Translations under genes and position numbers: made by a program | Notes under the pieces: model-generated | Told to the model about the DNA's origin: nothing | The model's input: the letters and a program-made list of their open reading frames with translations, nothing else | Database searches by the model: none | From: Methanothrix sp. | Lineage (GTDB): Archaea > Halobacteriota > Methanosarcinia > Methanotrichales > Methanotrichaceae | DNA: 19,388 bases | Reading direction: 5' to 3' | NCBI GenBank assembly: GCA_012798025.1 | Contig: JAAZNX010000232.1 | Coordinates: forward strand, 1 to 19,388 | Shown: in pieces, positions 1 through 7,897 of the stretch | Layout: each line of letters begins with the position of its first letter | How positions within the stretch are numbered: position 1 is the stretch's first letter

Positions 1-422
1 GACTTCATTTGGGCCCAATCGGCTTCCTGGAGATATGCAGCTGCAGTTTGTGATTTGGTTACATTGTAGGCCATTTTAGCGGTTTTATAGCCTTCTTTAG
101 ATAGGACGAACTGCCAAGTACCAGGCTGCCCTTTGAATACAACCGCACCGTTTGAGTCTGTTGTTCCCTCAAATATATTGCCAGCCGCATCCATTATCGC
201 AACCGTAACCCCAGAAATCAATTGGCCGTTATTCGATCTTCCATCGAGGACATAAAGCTTCAATGTAACTTGATCCTGACTTGGAACAAGTTGATTTGCT
301 TGCTGTCCCATTGCAGATCCAAATGAGGGAATCTTTGCACCATCGTCTTGTGCGAAGGCTGTCAAAGCCGTGCCGCCCATTATTAATGATAATAAAATCG
401 CCAAATAATGCTTGTTTTTCAT
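1..422 (-). CDS. Secreted protein with carboxypeptidase-regulatory-like domain (3' end cut by window edge)
   Basis: An open frame of 140 codons runs off the left edge with no stop, so only the N-terminal part is visible. It starts at the ATG at 422, preceded by GAGGCGATGGT as a ribosome binding site. Residues 1 to about 24 form a signal peptide (charged MKNKH, a hydrophobic stretch, then an AFA cleavage-type site). After a polar linker, roughly residues 52-130 read as a beta-sandwich of the carboxypeptidase-regulatory/Ig type: a strand VTLKLYVLDG, then GVTVAIMDAAGNIFEGTTDSN, GAVVFKG and a WQFVLSKEGYKT turn. Such domains are common in archaeal cell-surface proteins and carry no catalytic residues. 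It is transcribed away from gatC, and nothing here gives its specific role. Confidence 0.8.
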   Translation of the reverse strand, partial: MKNKHYLAILLSLIMGGTALTAFAQDDGAKIPSFGSAMGQQANQLVPSQDQVTLKLYVLDGRSNNGQLISGVTVAIMDAAGNIFEGTTDSNGAVVFKGQPGTWQFVLSKEGYKTAKMAYNVTKSQTAAAYLQEADWAQMK

Positions 423-473
423 ACCATCGCCTCTTGATTTGGTATACTACCTGTCTACTCTATTTTGAATTCA

Positions 474-499
474 ATGCATAAAAATGCATGGTACATGCA
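474..499. repeat. Three phased ATGCA(T) elements between divergent genes
   Basis: ATGCAT occurs at 474-479 and 484-489, and ATGCA at 495-499. The spacing is 10 and 11 bp, about one helical turn each. They lie between the divergent secreted-protein gene and gatC, about 50 bp upstream of the left gene's start. The spacing suits a DNA-binding protein contacting one face of the helix, but no regulator is known here. Confidence 0.35.
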
Positions 500-533
500 A
501 GAACAAAGATGCCTTAAAATGTCATAAAGAGCC

Positions 534-540
534 TTTATAT
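534..540 (+). promoter_or_regulatory. TATA-like box for gatCAB
   Basis: TTTATAT is a good archaeal TATA element, with purine-rich sequence just upstream. Transcription would start about 25 bases downstream, near 563-566, giving a leader of about 45 nt before the gatC ATG at 608. No transcript data support it. Confidence 0.45.
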
Positions 541-607
541 CCAATAAGGAGTTCTTGGGCATGCTGAGTTGCTTATGTGTCGTTGAAAGTTCAATGTGTG
601 GGATGAT

Positions 608-889
608 ATGATCACAAAGGTTGATGTGGAGCACATCGGCTGGCTCGCCAGCATTAAGATCGAGGATGACGAGAAGGATAAGCTCGTGGAGCAGTTCAAC
701 TCCATTCTGGAGTACTTCCACCAGCTGGATGAGGTTGATACTGAGGGCGTTGAGCCCACATATCGCGTGGTGGAGCTGGCCAACATCTTCCGAGAGGATG
801 TGGCCTGCCCATCTCTTTCGCAAGAAGAGGCTTTGCGAAATGCACCGCGACGCGAAAATGGCTATTTCAAGAGCCCGAGGATCGTGTAA
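608..889 (+). CDS. gatC: Aspartyl/glutamyl-tRNA(Asn/Gln) amidotransferase subunit C
   Basis: This is the small structural subunit of the GatCAB amidotransferase; it wraps around and stabilises GatA against GatB. The 93-residue product begins MITKVDVEHIGWLA, the typical archaeal GatC start, and contains the helical LVEQFNSILEYFHQLDEVDT segment followed by EPTYRVVELANIFREDV. The C-terminal RENGYFKSPRIV matches the family's conserved end. I chose ATG 608 over an in-frame GTG at 596 because it gives the usual family N-terminus; GGGATGAT just upstream is a weak ribosome binding site. It is two nucleotides from gatA, so the genes are surely co-transcribed. Archaea generally use GatDE for Gln-tRNA, so GatCAB here most likely makes Asn-tRNA. 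Confidence 0.93.
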   Translation: MITKVDVEHIGWLASIKIEDDEKDKLVEQFNSILEYFHQLDEVDTEGVEPTYRVVELANIFREDVACPSLSQEEALRNAPRRENGYFKSPRIV

Positions 890-891
890 TC

Positions 892-2304
892 ATGCTAATG
901 GAGTTGAAAGAACAGCTCCTCTCAGGATCGGCAGAGGAATACCTGAACAAGCTGTTTTTGAAGATTGAGAAAAGCCCGCTCAACGGCTTTACCTCTCTGG
1001 CCAGGGAGAGCGCTCTTCAGCAGGCTAGGGAATTTGATAAAAATCCCGGCCAGGGCCGTTTAGCAGGAGTGCCAATCGCTATCAAGGAATGCATCTCAAC
1101 CAAAGGGATAGAGACTAACTGCAGCTCTAACATACTGCGCGGATACATACCGCCTTACGATGCCCATGTGATCGAGCAGCTCAAGGCGGAGGGTGCCATC
1201 ATCATGGGAAAGACCAACATGGATGAGTTCGCAATGGGCTCCTCCACTGAGACAAGTTGCTTTGGGCCTACCAGGAATCCCTGGGATTATGACTGCGTTC
1301 CTGGGGGTTCAAGCGGCGGAAGCGCTGCAGTAGTGGCTGGCGGCGAAGCCCCTTGCGCTCTTGGCTCGGACACGGGCGGATCTGTGCGCTGTCCGGCCTC
1401 ATTTTGTGGAATAGTCGGATTAAAGCCCACCTATGGCCTGGTCTCTCGCTACGGCCTTGTCGCCTATGCCAACTCCCTCGAGCAGATCGGCCCGCTGACC
1501 CGTACGGTCGAGGACACTGCTCTTCTCATGGAGGTCATTGCAGGGCATGATGAAAGAGATACCACATCTGCCGAAGGGAAGAAGAGGTATCTGCCAATTA
1601 GGGAAGGCGTTAGCGGCCTTAAGATCGGCATTCCCAGAGAGTATTTTGGCGAAGGCGTGAGCAAAGAGGTGGAAAAGGCCGTATGGGATGCGATCAATAC
1701 CCTGGAAAGCCTGGGCGCCGCCTGGCAGGAGGTCAGCCTGCCGCACACAAAACATGCCCTGGCGGCCTACTACGTAATCGCCATGAGCGAGGCCTCCTCA
1801 AACCTGGCGCGTTTCGATGGCCTGCGATATGGGCTGCGTTTTGGAGAGGACAAGGACTGGCATACGACATTCTCCGATATTCGAGCGAGGGGCTTTGGGC
1901 CGGAAGCAAAGAGGCGCATTTTGCTTGGAACCTATGCCCTCTCAGCCGGTTACTATGGTCGCTACTACCTGAAGGCTTTGAAAGTAAGAACGCTGATCAA
2001 GGAAGATTTCCTGAGGGCCTTCAAGGATGTCGATCTCTTGGCAGGACCCACCATGCCCATACCCGCTTTCAAGATTGGTGAGCGCATCAACGATCCGCTC
2101 TCGCTCTATTTGGCAGATGTATTCACGGTCCCCATCAATTTAGCAGGCGTTCCAGCAATCTCTGTGCCGTGCGGCTTTGCCGGGCACCTTCCAGTCGGCC
2201 TGCAGCTCATCGGAAAGCATTTCGATGAGGCCACAATCCTGCAGGCAGCTCACACATTCGAGAAGGCCACGCCCTTCCACGAGAAAACTCCGGCGGTGAT
2301 TTAA
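892..2304 (+). CDS. gatA: Aspartyl/glutamyl-tRNA amidotransferase subunit A (glutamine amidase)
   Basis: GatA hydrolyses glutamine and channels ammonia to GatB, where mischarged Asp-tRNA(Asn) or Glu-tRNA(Gln) is amidated. The 470-residue protein is full length for an amidase-signature enzyme. The Ser-cisSer-Lys triad can be placed: Lys65 in PIAIKECIS, Ser140 in the GGSSGGSAA loop and Ser164 in [11 protein letters not shown]. The spacing between them matches characterised GatA enzymes. The signature region is followed by [18 protein letters not shown] and a C-terminal [14 protein letters not shown] segment, both typical. The start is ATG 892, with GAGG 11 nt upstream; a second ATG at 898 is possible. 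The stop codon directly abuts the gatB ATG. Confidence 0.96.
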   Translation: MLMELKEQLLSGSAEEYLNKLFLKIEKSPLNGFTSLARESALQQAREFDKNPGQGRLAGVPIAIKECISTKGIETNCSSNILRGYIPPYDAHVIEQLKAEGAIIMGKTNMDEFAMGSSTETSCFGPTRNPWDYDCVPGGSSGGSAAVVAGGEAPCALGSDTGGSVRCPASFCGIVGLKPTYGLVSRYGLVAYANSLEQIGPLTRTVEDTALLMEVIAGHDERDTTSAEGKKRYLPIREGVSGLKIGIPREYFGEGVSKEVEKAVWDAINTLESLGAAWQEVSLPHTKHALAAYYVIAMSEASSNLARFDGLRYGLRFGEDKDWHTTFSDIRARGFGPEAKRRILLGTYALSAGYYGRYYLKALKVRTLIKEDFLRAFKDVDLLAGPTMPIPAFKIGERINDPLSLYLADVFTVPINLAGVPAISVPCGFAGHLPVGLQLIGKHFDEATILQAAHTFEKATPFHEKTPAVI

Positions 2305-3720
2305 ATGGAAGACGTCATCATAGGCCTGGAGATCCATGTTCAGCTAAACCGCTTGCGTTCAAAGATGTTCTGTGGCTGCTCAACGGATTATCACAATTCC
2401 GAGCCCAATTCGCACACCTGCCCGGTTTGTTTGGGGCTGCCAGGTTCCCTGCCAGTGCTGAACAAGAAGGCAGTTGAGTTTGGCATAAAGGTCGGACTTG
2501 CCCTGAACTGCACAATTGAGGAGGAGACGCTCTTTTACAGGAAGAACTACTACTATCCTGATCTTCCAAAGGGCTTCCAGATAAGCCAGTATGATTTTCC
2601 GCTTGCGACGAGAGGTCACATCATGATCCTGGGCGACGACGGAGTTGAGAGAGATATTCGCATCAACCGGGCTCATATGGAAGAAGATCCTGGGAGGCTG
2701 GTGCATGCGGGCACAATAGACAGGGCAAAGTATACCATGGTGGATTACAACCGCTGCGGCATGCCGCTGCTGGAGGTCGTGACAGAGCCGGATCTTCACT
2801 CTCCAAAAGAAGCCCGAGCTTTCCTGGATAAGCTGAAGAGCATTCTTGAGTATCTGGAGGTATTCGACGGTTCCCTTGAAGGCTCAATGCGCGTGGACGC
2901 CAACATATCCCTGAAAGGAGGAGACAGGACGGAGATCAAGAACATCTCTGGCTTCAAGGGCGTGGAAAAGGCGCTCTCCTACGAGATCACACGGCAAAAG
3001 AACATGCAACGCCGCAACATCAAAGTGGTACAGGAGACGCGTCACTTCGACGAGATCCGAAACATCACCGTCTCCATCAGAAGCAAAGTAGGGGCTCACG
3101 ACTATCGTTACTTCCCGGAATGCGATCTGGTTGGGCTGCGCATCGCCTCTTGGGTTCCTGCCATTAAAGCCGCGCTGCCAGAGCTTCCAGATGCCAAGCG
3201 CAAGAGGTTTGTAGAGCAGTACAACCTGTCTGACGATCACGCCAAATCTCTGACATCTGAGATCAAGGTTGCCAATTTCTACGAAGCTGTGGCGGCACGC
3301 GCTCCCCCAAAGCTTGCAGCGGTCTGGATAGCAGATGTGCTGAAAGGCGAGCTGAATTACCGCGACCAAACCGTCGACGGCTTTAGCCAGGAACACATGG
3401 CTGAGATCGTAAATATGCTAGCGGAAAGTAAAATCACCGAGGACGGGGCAGTGCAGATCATACGCGATCTCCTGGACGGGAGGGGCAGCTCTCCAGATGA
3501 GATCGTGAAATCAAAGGGCCTTGGCAAGGCAAAGGACGATGTGGTGCAAAAAGCCGTACGGGAGGCCGTGGCTGAGAGCGCAGATGCTGTGGCTGACTAC
3601 AAGGCTGGAAGCGAGAGGGCTTTGAACTTCATCGTAGGAGTTGTGATGAAGAAGACGCGCGGAAAGGCGAGTCCCGGCGAGGTGCACAAATTGGTCAAGG
3701 CTGAGGTGGAAAAAATGTAG
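2305..3720 (+). CDS. gatB: Aspartyl/glutamyl-tRNA amidotransferase subunit B
   Basis: GatB binds the mischarged tRNA, phosphorylates the side-chain carboxylate with ATP and completes amidation using ammonia from GatA. The 471-residue product starts with the family hallmark EDVIIGLEIHVQLN. A CxC-x13-CxxC zinc site is formed by Cys23, Cys25, Cys39 and Cys42. The catalytic-domain segment PDLPKGFQISQYDFPL and the stretch GSMRVDANISL are typical. The last 150 residues form the helical YqeY-like tail that holds the tRNA elbow, ending in VMKKTRGKASPGEVHKLV. The gene starts immediately after the gatA stop, so the two are probably translationally coupled. It faces infB convergently across 45 bp. Confidence 0.96.
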   Translation: MEDVIIGLEIHVQLNRLRSKMFCGCSTDYHNSEPNSHTCPVCLGLPGSLPVLNKKAVEFGIKVGLALNCTIEEETLFYRKNYYYPDLPKGFQISQYDFPLATRGHIMILGDDGVERDIRINRAHMEEDPGRLVHAGTIDRAKYTMVDYNRCGMPLLEVVTEPDLHSPKEARAFLDKLKSILEYLEVFDGSLEGSMRVDANISLKGGDRTEIKNISGFKGVEKALSYEITRQKNMQRRNIKVVQETRHFDEIRNITVSIRSKVGAHDYRYFPECDLVGLRIASWVPAIKAALPELPDAKRKRFVEQYNLSDDHAKSLTSEIKVANFYEAVAARAPPKLAAVWIADVLKGELNYRDQTVDGFSQEHMAEIVNMLAESKITEDGAVQIIRDLLDGRGSSPDEIVKSKGLGKAKDDVVQKAVREAVAESADAVADYKAGSERALNFIVGVVMKKTRGKASPGEVHKLVKAEVEKM

Positions 3721-3723
3721 GGA

Positions 3724-3757
3724 TGGTACGCTGGCGCATACCACCCACAAATTTTTT
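3724..3757 (+). terminator. Imperfect hairpin plus T6, probable end of gatCAB transcript
   Basis: Just past the gatB stop, TGGTA at 3724-3728 pairs with TACCA at 3739-3743. After a C/A mismatch, GC at 3730-3731 pairs with GC at 3736-3737. A run of six T follows at 3752-3757. Archaeal terminators rely mainly on the T-run. The convergent gene layout also makes a terminator likely here. Confidence 0.45.
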
Positions 3758-3765
3758 GGCTCTGT

Positions 3766-5574
3766 TCACCTTCCCCAGAAGGGGTCCTTCTTGCGTTTGA
3801 TCTCCAGAAAACTTTCCAGAACCTCGCGCTCGTCCTCTGCAAGCTTTGACTTCAATTCAAGCTCGACGATGCGGGCGTGTTTCTCAGGAATGTTGACATA
3901 AAGTATGTCGCCCTCGTGAATCTGGCGGCCAACAGTGGGGCCGTCGATGGATATGGCCACTTCCTGGCCAGCCGTTGCAGTTCCGACATTTTCGTTGTGC
4001 GCCTGGATTCCTTTAATCTCTCCAATATTTGCGCCATCCTCTCGCATCAGATTTGTCTGGGTTCTGATCACGCCGCCTACAACCTGCACTCCTACAATTG
4101 CAGGCTTGGACTGGCGAAAGACGCAATCGGGAAGCAGGCGCACTGCGCCTGGGCGGATCACTGCCTCCAGCCGCTCTTGTTCTATTCGCATCTTCTGTTC
4201 ATCCAGCCATTGCTCATAGTTCTCGAGGATGGTGTAGATTATATCGCTGCAAAATACAGGTACGTTGGTCTTCTGGATCTCACTGATGGCATCGGGCAAA
4301 ATCTCGACATTGAATGCGAGAATCGCGGAAAGAAGAGGGTCCTTGATGGAGGCGGCGCGGATAACATCCCTCCTGGAGATAGGACCCACATCTGCGAAGT
4401 GGATGGGTATGTTCTTTGCCTTCAGCTCTCCCACCAGAGCCTCCAGCGACCCGATGGTATCCGCCTTTAAAACTACACCCTCGTTCTCGGTATCGACCCT
4501 TACGGCTTCCAGCTCCGATTTGATCTCCTGGGCGAGAGAATCTATCTCTTCCGATGAGGCGACCACGCGGATGGTCGATCCGGCCAGGGAGCTCTCAAGC
4601 TTTGGCGCTGCAACCTTCACTCCTGATGCAGCAACAACGTGTTTTACAGGCAGAAATCTCTCCTCGGATCTGATCTCTGCCAGGGGCTTGGGCTTGAGAA
4701 GAGCTCTGATCTTGGTGACGACTGGCTCATGGGCTGTTCCTACAATCACAGTGTCCCCTGTATTGAACTCACCGTTATAGAGGATGACGTCCAGAGTGGT
4801 CCCGAGGCCTCTTTCTTCCTTGACCTCCAGAATGGTTCCCACACCTGGGCCGGTGGCGGTCAGCATCAGATTGTCTTTGAGAAACTTCTGAGCGAGGCCT
4901 ACCAGGATCAGAAGAAGGTCAGGCACGCCCTCACCAGTGACAGCACTGATGGGAACGATCCCCACAGTCCTGGTGAAGTCTGAGATCCGATCGTATCTAT
5001 TGGCATCAAATCCATACTTGAAGAGCTCTCCCACCAGCTCGTAAATTCGCGTATCCAGCTCCTCGGCAACCCTCTCGCTCTGCTCCTTCATTGTATTGGC
5101 GAAGGCTGCATTTGGGACCGGAAGCCAGCCACCTATACGGTCGATCTTGTTGGCAGCAACCACAAAAGGCGTTTTGAAACGCTTGAGGATATTGAGCGAC
5201 TCGATCGTCTGTGGCTGGAAGCCCTCGTTTACGTCCACGATCAACACAGCCAGATCTGCCAGAGAGCCACCACGGCTGCGCATGGATGTGAAAGCATGGT
5301 GTCCTGGTGTATCGATGAATAGAAGCCCCGGAACCTGGAACTCCCCGCCAAAGCGTGAGCCACAAAATTCCTGTACGACGGCTAAAGGGACCTCCGTGGC
5401 ACCTATGTGCTGGGTGATGAGTCCAGCTTCGCCTTTTGCTACTGTAGTCCCGCGAATCTTATCCAAAAGAGTGGTCTTGCCGTGGTCCACGTGCCCCATC
5501 ACCACTACTATTGGTGTTCTGAGGTTGGCGTCTTTGCCCTTCGACTTGCCGGTTTTTTTTGACTTCTGCTGCAT
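3766..5574 (-). CDS. infB: Translation initiation factor IF-2, archaeal aIF5B type
   Basis: This GTPase helps place initiator tRNA and join ribosomal subunits. The 602-residue length is normal for archaeal aIF5B and there is no intein. After a Lys-rich N-terminal tail come the G-domain motifs: GHVDHGKT (27-34), the switch I segment [20 protein letters not shown] (88-95), NKID (142-145) and ISAVTGEG. Beta-barrel domain II, the DTIGSLEAL domain III and a second barrel with the ending [14 protein letters not shown] follow, as in aIF5B. The start is ATG 5574; the ribosome binding site is weak. It lies downstream of the L7Ae-S28e-L24e-ndk operon, a common archaeal arrangement, but an intervening hairpin and its own TATA-like element suggest separate transcription. 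Confidence 0.96.
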   Translation of the reverse strand: MQQKSKKTGKSKGKDANLRTPIVVVMGHVDHGKTTLLDKIRGTTVAKGEAGLITQHIGATEVPLAVVQEFCGSRFGGEFQVPGLLFIDTPGHHAFTSMRSRGGSLADLAVLIVDVNEGFQPQTIESLNILKRFKTPFVVAANKIDRIGGWLPVPNAAFANTMKEQSERVAEELDTRIYELVGELFKYGFDANRYDRISDFTRTVGIVPISAVTGEGVPDLLLILVGLAQKFLKDNLMLTATGPGVGTILEVKEERGLGTTLDVILYNGEFNTGDTVIVGTAHEPVVTKIRALLKPKPLAEIRSEERFLPVKHVVAASGVKVAAPKLESSLAGSTIRVVASSEEIDSLAQEIKSELEAVRVDTENEGVVLKADTIGSLEALVGELKAKNIPIHFADVGPISRRDVIRAASIKDPLLSAILAFNVEILPDAISEIQKTNVPVFCSDIIYTILENYEQWLDEQKMRIEQERLEAVIRPGAVRLLPDCVFRQSKPAIVGVQVVGGVIRTQTNLMREDGANIGEIKGIQAHNENVGTATAGQEVAISIDGPTVGRQIHEGDILYVNIPEKHARIVELELKSKLAEDEREVLESFLEIKRKKDPFWGR

Positions 5575-5626
5575 ACCGATAGCCCTGGAGAAGAATCACT
5601 AAAAATTGCATTTTATTTTTTAAGAA

Positions 5627-5632
5627 TTTAAA
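5627..5632 (-). promoter_or_regulatory. TATA-like element for infB
   Basis: On the minus strand, TTTAAA lies in an A+T-rich stretch (5611-5632) 53-58 bases upstream of the infB ATG. It would give a leader of about 30 nt. A second A/T run nearer the gene could serve instead. Confidence 0.35.
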
Positions 5633-5641
5633 GGCTCCTAT

Positions 5642-5670
5642 GGAGAAGGCAGAAAATCCTTCTGCCCTCC
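5642..5670 (-). terminator. Strong hairpin after ndk
   Basis: Immediately after the ndk stop, GGCAGAA (5648-5654) and TTCTGCC (5660-5666) form a perfect 7-bp stem around a 5-nt loop. The stem extends with GGAG/CTCC (5642-5645 with 5667-5670) across a 2-nt bulge. A+T-rich sequence follows on the minus strand, but there is no immediate U-run. It may end or stabilise the ribosomal-protein/ndk transcript. Confidence 0.5.
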
Positions 5671-5671
5671 T

Positions 5672-6121
5672 TTACTCGTAGAGCCACCCTTCATCTATTC
5701 GCTTGTAGTCTACAATTTCCGAGGCGCTGAAGTGAAGGGCGATCTCTCGCGCGGCAGACGCAGCTGAATCCGAGCCGTGCACCACGTTCCTTCCTGTCTC
5801 AATGCCGAAATCTCCTCGCAGGGTTCCGGGAGCCGCTTCTGCTGGATTGGTGGCACCGTTCATCTTCCTCATTGCAGAGATTGCGCCGCGACCCTCGACC
5901 ACAAGGGAGACAGACGGCCCTGAGGTGATAAAGTCTACCAGATCCTGGTAGAACTTCTTGCCCACATGCTCTGCGTAATGCTCTTTGGCCTTATCCACAG
6001 GCATCACTGTAAGCTTCATGGCCACTATCTTGAAGCCCTTCTCCTCGATGCGTTGAAGTATCTTGCCCACGAGGCCGCGCTGCACTCCATCGGGCTTAAC
6101 CATGACGAAGGTTCTCTCCAT
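5672..6121 (-). CDS. ndk: Nucleoside diphosphate kinase
   Basis: Ndk transfers the gamma phosphate from ATP to other nucleoside diphosphates through a phosphohistidine. The 149-residue length is normal. It opens with ERTFVMVKPDGVQRGLVG, the family start containing the catalytic Lys. The active-site His115 sits in RNVVHGSDS. The nucleotide-binding MRKMNGATNPAEAAPGTLRGDFG segment is intact, and the protein ends EGWLYE. The ATG at 6121 lies 12 nt after the rpl24e stop, so it is co-transcribed with the ribosomal protein genes. This linkage of ndk to rpl24e is widespread in archaea. Confidence 0.97.
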   Translation of the reverse strand: MERTFVMVKPDGVQRGLVGKILQRIEEKGFKIVAMKLTVMPVDKAKEHYAEHVGKKFYQDLVDFITSGPSVSLVVEGRGAISAMRKMNGATNPAEAAPGTLRGDFGIETGRNVVHGSDSAASAAREIALHFSASEIVDYKRIDEGWLYE

Positions 6122-6133
6122 CTCTGCCAGGCT

Positions 6134-6304
6134 TCATGCCCCCTTCCTGGCCCACTTGATGCGCCTTGTCACGCGCCCAAGGGCGACGTTATTCTCGCAC
6201 TTGGCAGAGCAAAAGTAATAGACAGTCCCATCCTTCTTAGCATAGAGCTTGCCGGTGCCAGGCTCGATGACCTTGTTGCAGAATGTACACTTTCTCTCTT
6301 CCAT
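6134..6304 (-). CDS. rpl24e: 50S ribosomal protein eL24 (L24e), small zinc protein
   Basis: This 56-residue ORF encodes the archaeal/eukaryotic large-subunit protein eL24. It begins [18 protein letters not shown] and has a four-Cys zinc site, Cys6-x2-Cys9 and Cys32-x3-Cys36, the family pattern. The basic C-terminus includes [10 protein letters not shown], which binds rRNA. It starts at ATG 6304, 7 nt after the rps28e stop, with AGGTGAT overlapping that stop as a near-perfect ribosome binding site. It is followed 12 nt later by ndk. Confidence 0.95.
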   Translation of the reverse strand: MEERKCTFCNKVIEPGTGKLYAKKDGTVYYFCSAKCENNVALGRVTRRIKWARKGA

Positions 6305-6311
6305 TCTTCCA

Positions 6312-6524
6312 TCACCTGCTGGTGAGCTTCTTAGCCTCTCGGGCGGTCTCCAGCAGTATCAGGACATCGCCCATGCGAATAGGTCCCATGCAGTTCCTGG
6401 TTATGATGCGGCCCTTGTTGTTGCCTTCCAGGATACGGCACTTGATCTGCGTCGCCTCGCCATGCATGCCTGTGACGCCGATGACCTCAATTACCTCTGC
6501 CGGTACGCCGTTTTCGTCCTCCAT
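6312..6524 (-). CDS. rps28e: 30S ribosomal protein eS28 (S28e)
   Basis: This 70-residue small-subunit protein has a compact beta-barrel (OB-like) fold. The sequence contains [20 protein letters not shown] followed by [16 protein letters not shown] and [19 protein letters not shown], and ends in the family's characteristic KKLTSR. It starts at ATG 6524, 10 nt after the rpl7ae stop. AGGTGA upstream is a clear ribosome binding site. It belongs to the rpl7ae-rps28e-rpl24e-ndk operon. Confidence 0.96.
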   Translation of the reverse strand: MEDENGVPAEVIEVIGVTGMHGEATQIKCRILEGNNKGRIITRNCMGPIRMGDVLILLETAREAKKLTSR

Positions 6525-6534
6525 AAAATTTCAC

Positions 6535-6903
6535 CTACTTTAGGGCAGCAACCTTCTGGACGATCTCGTCCAGCAGCTCCTTTCCCTTGCCTGGTTCGAC
6601 AATGGCCGCTGCTGCGCTCTTGACGCCCAGTCCTGATGCTGCGCCAATCTCGCTCTGCTTCTTGACATAGATGTAAGGCGTCTTTTTCTCCTCACAGAGG
6701 GCAGGAATATGAGCTACTATTTCAGGAGGCTGAACATCTTCGCCAACAATTACCAGGCGTGCCACACCGCGCTCGATGGCCTTTGTAGCTTCATTTGTTC
6801 CTTTCTTTATTCTGCCAGTATCGCGAGCCAGCTCAAGTGCCTCGAGAGACTTCGAGGCCAACTCAGCCGGAACATCAAATCTTACGTATATTGGTCTTGC
6901 CAT
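6535..6903 (-). CDS. rpl7ae: 50S ribosomal protein eL8 / L7Ae, kink-turn-binding protein
   Basis: L7Ae binds kink-turn RNAs. In archaea it serves the large ribosomal subunit, C/D and H/ACA guide RNPs and RNase P. The 122-residue product reads [20 protein letters not shown] and then has the RNA-contacting [17 protein letters not shown] and [15 protein letters not shown], with the [12 protein letters not shown] strand near the C-terminus that lines the flipped-U pocket. ATG 6903 is preferred over an in-frame TTG at 6909: it gives the usual MARP start and lies 9 nt after AGGAG. It is the first gene of the operon, and its leader carries a k-turn-like element directly against the ribosome binding site. 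Confidence 0.96.
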   Translation of the reverse strand: MARPIYVRFDVPAELASKSLEALELARDTGRIKKGTNEATKAIERGVARLVIVGEDVQPPEIVAHIPALCEEKKTPYIYVKKQSEIGAASGLGVKSAAAAIVEPGKGKELLDEIVQKVAALK

Positions 6904-6912
6904 GATCAATTT

Positions 6913-6947
6913 CTCCTTCAGGGCTGCGATTGCAACCCATCATCATT
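6913..6947 (-). promoter_or_regulatory. Kink-turn-like C/D motif and ribosome binding site in the rpl7ae leader
   Basis: In the mRNA sense, a box-C-like AUGAUG (6943-6938) is followed by a 7-bp stem, GGGUUGC (6938-6932) with GCAGCCC (6927-6921), closed by loop AAUC. A box-D CUGA (6921-6918) follows at once. This register allows tandem sheared G-A pairs (6941/6918 and 6940/6919) and a U-U pair (6939/6920), as in k-turns. The ribosome binding site AGGAG (6917-6913) directly abuts box D. The canonical C-stem is weak, with only one clear pair. L7Ae is known in some archaea to repress its own mRNA through such a motif. Confidence 0.55.
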
Positions 6948-7007
6948 CATCGCAAAAGCGAAAATCAAATTAGATCTGCCTGCAGCTCAACATGTAAAAA
7001 GGTTGCG

Positions 7008-7865
7008 CTACGGTCCTAGAAGGGCTTTCAGCACTCCTTGCAGATCTTCGGTTCTAACATTTCCCTGGATCATTGCCTCTGAGCCTTGCGTGGTATAACC
7101 AAGCCCGTATTTGCCTGCGATCTCCTTGGCCTTTTGGCTTGAGGTGGCATCCGGTTGGAGATATCTGGCAGAGAGGTTGAAGCCGCCTTGCACTTCGCTC
7201 ATTGATTTGCTCACGCCTAAGTAAAATTCTTTGTAGCCGCCGGAGAGCGATGAGCTTGCACCTTTGCCAAGAGCCGCCACCTGCAGGTCAGCAGCCTCAC
7301 CTTCCGGTAGGGTGAAGCTGTCTGTGGGCAGACCTCCAGAGATCACATCGATGACCTGCTGCATCGAAGCTTGCGTTCCAAAGAGCGTCGGCTTGCCCAT
7401 TACAGTTACATAATCAGAGCCTGCTGGGATCATCATATAGTTCTCGTATGGTACCACGAGACCACTATAGCTCACCTGGAACGGCTTGATCCAGTGGAAC
7501 TCAATCCAGGTATTGTTGAAATAAGCCTCTCCCAACTTTTCGATATCCGTGGGATATAGCTGGCTTCCGTAAGTCAGTCCGATGGACTGGGGAAGGACGG
7601 CGCGAGCAGCATCCGTCAAATTCTGAGATACAGTAAGATTGATCCAGTACACAATGACGGTGCTTTCTGGAGACATCTCCAGGACATCGTCAAGGCTGTC
7701 GAAGCTCCAGTCCACCAGGCGACCCTGTACCCCAAAGGTCTCCAGGGACGTCGCATCCGTTCCCACAATAACATCGTTTTGGTCACTGCCTCTCAGCACG
7801 AAACCTGCAAAGGCCGAGACAACCATGATTGCGCCAACGAAGATAGCGAAAGCCTTCTGATTCAT
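7008..7865 (-). CDS. Secreted or membrane-anchored protein of unknown family
   Basis: I do not recognise this 285-residue protein. Residues 1 to about 25 form an N-terminal hydrophobic segment (MNQKAFAIFVGAIMVVSAFA) that is either a signal peptide or an anchor. The rest is soluble and mixed alpha/beta. Four N-glycosylation sequons (two NLT, NNT, NLS) and aromatic-rich stretches such as WIEFHWIKPFQVSYSG suggest an extracytoplasmic location. I chose ATG 7865 over an upstream in-frame TTG at 7871. There is no good ribosome binding site, and a TATA-like box about 29 nt upstream suggests a leaderless mRNA. A T5 stretch follows the stop on the minus strand. It is the last gene of the minus-strand run, after the DHPS-like gene. 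Confidence 0.8.
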   Translation of the reverse strand: MNQKAFAIFVGAIMVVSAFAGFVLRGSDQNDVIVGTDATSLETFGVQGRLVDWSFDSLDDVLEMSPESTVIVYWINLTVSQNLTDAARAVLPQSIGLTYGSQLYPTDIEKLGEAYFNNTWIEFHWIKPFQVSYSGLVVPYENYMMIPAGSDYVTVMGKPTLFGTQASMQQVIDVISGGLPTDSFTLPEGEAADLQVAALGKGASSSLSGGYKEFYLGVSKSMSEVQGGFNLSARYLQPDATSSQKAKEIAGKYGLGYTTQGSEAMIQGNVRTEDLQGVLKALLGP

Positions 7866-7890
7866 CCGCAACTTCAGACGAGGCTATTCT

Positions 7891-7897
7891 TATTTAA
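7891..7897 (-). promoter_or_regulatory. TATA-like box overlapping the upstream stop codon
   Basis: On the minus strand TTAAATA is centred about 29 nt from the ATG at 7865 and overlaps the TAA stop of the DHPS-like gene. This distance predicts a start of transcription at or within a few nucleotides of the ATG, in keeping with the lack of a ribosome binding site. Confidence 0.4.

Noticed and set aside
3766..5574. Intein in infB, as found in some archaea
   Set aside because: The frame is 602 residues, G-domain motifs are evenly spaced, and no splicing-type blocks are visible.
6904..7007. A free C/D box guide RNA in the rpl7ae leader
   Set aside because: Only one C/D pair is present, closed by a short hairpin with no room for guide sequences; its contact with the ribosome binding site fits a leader element better.
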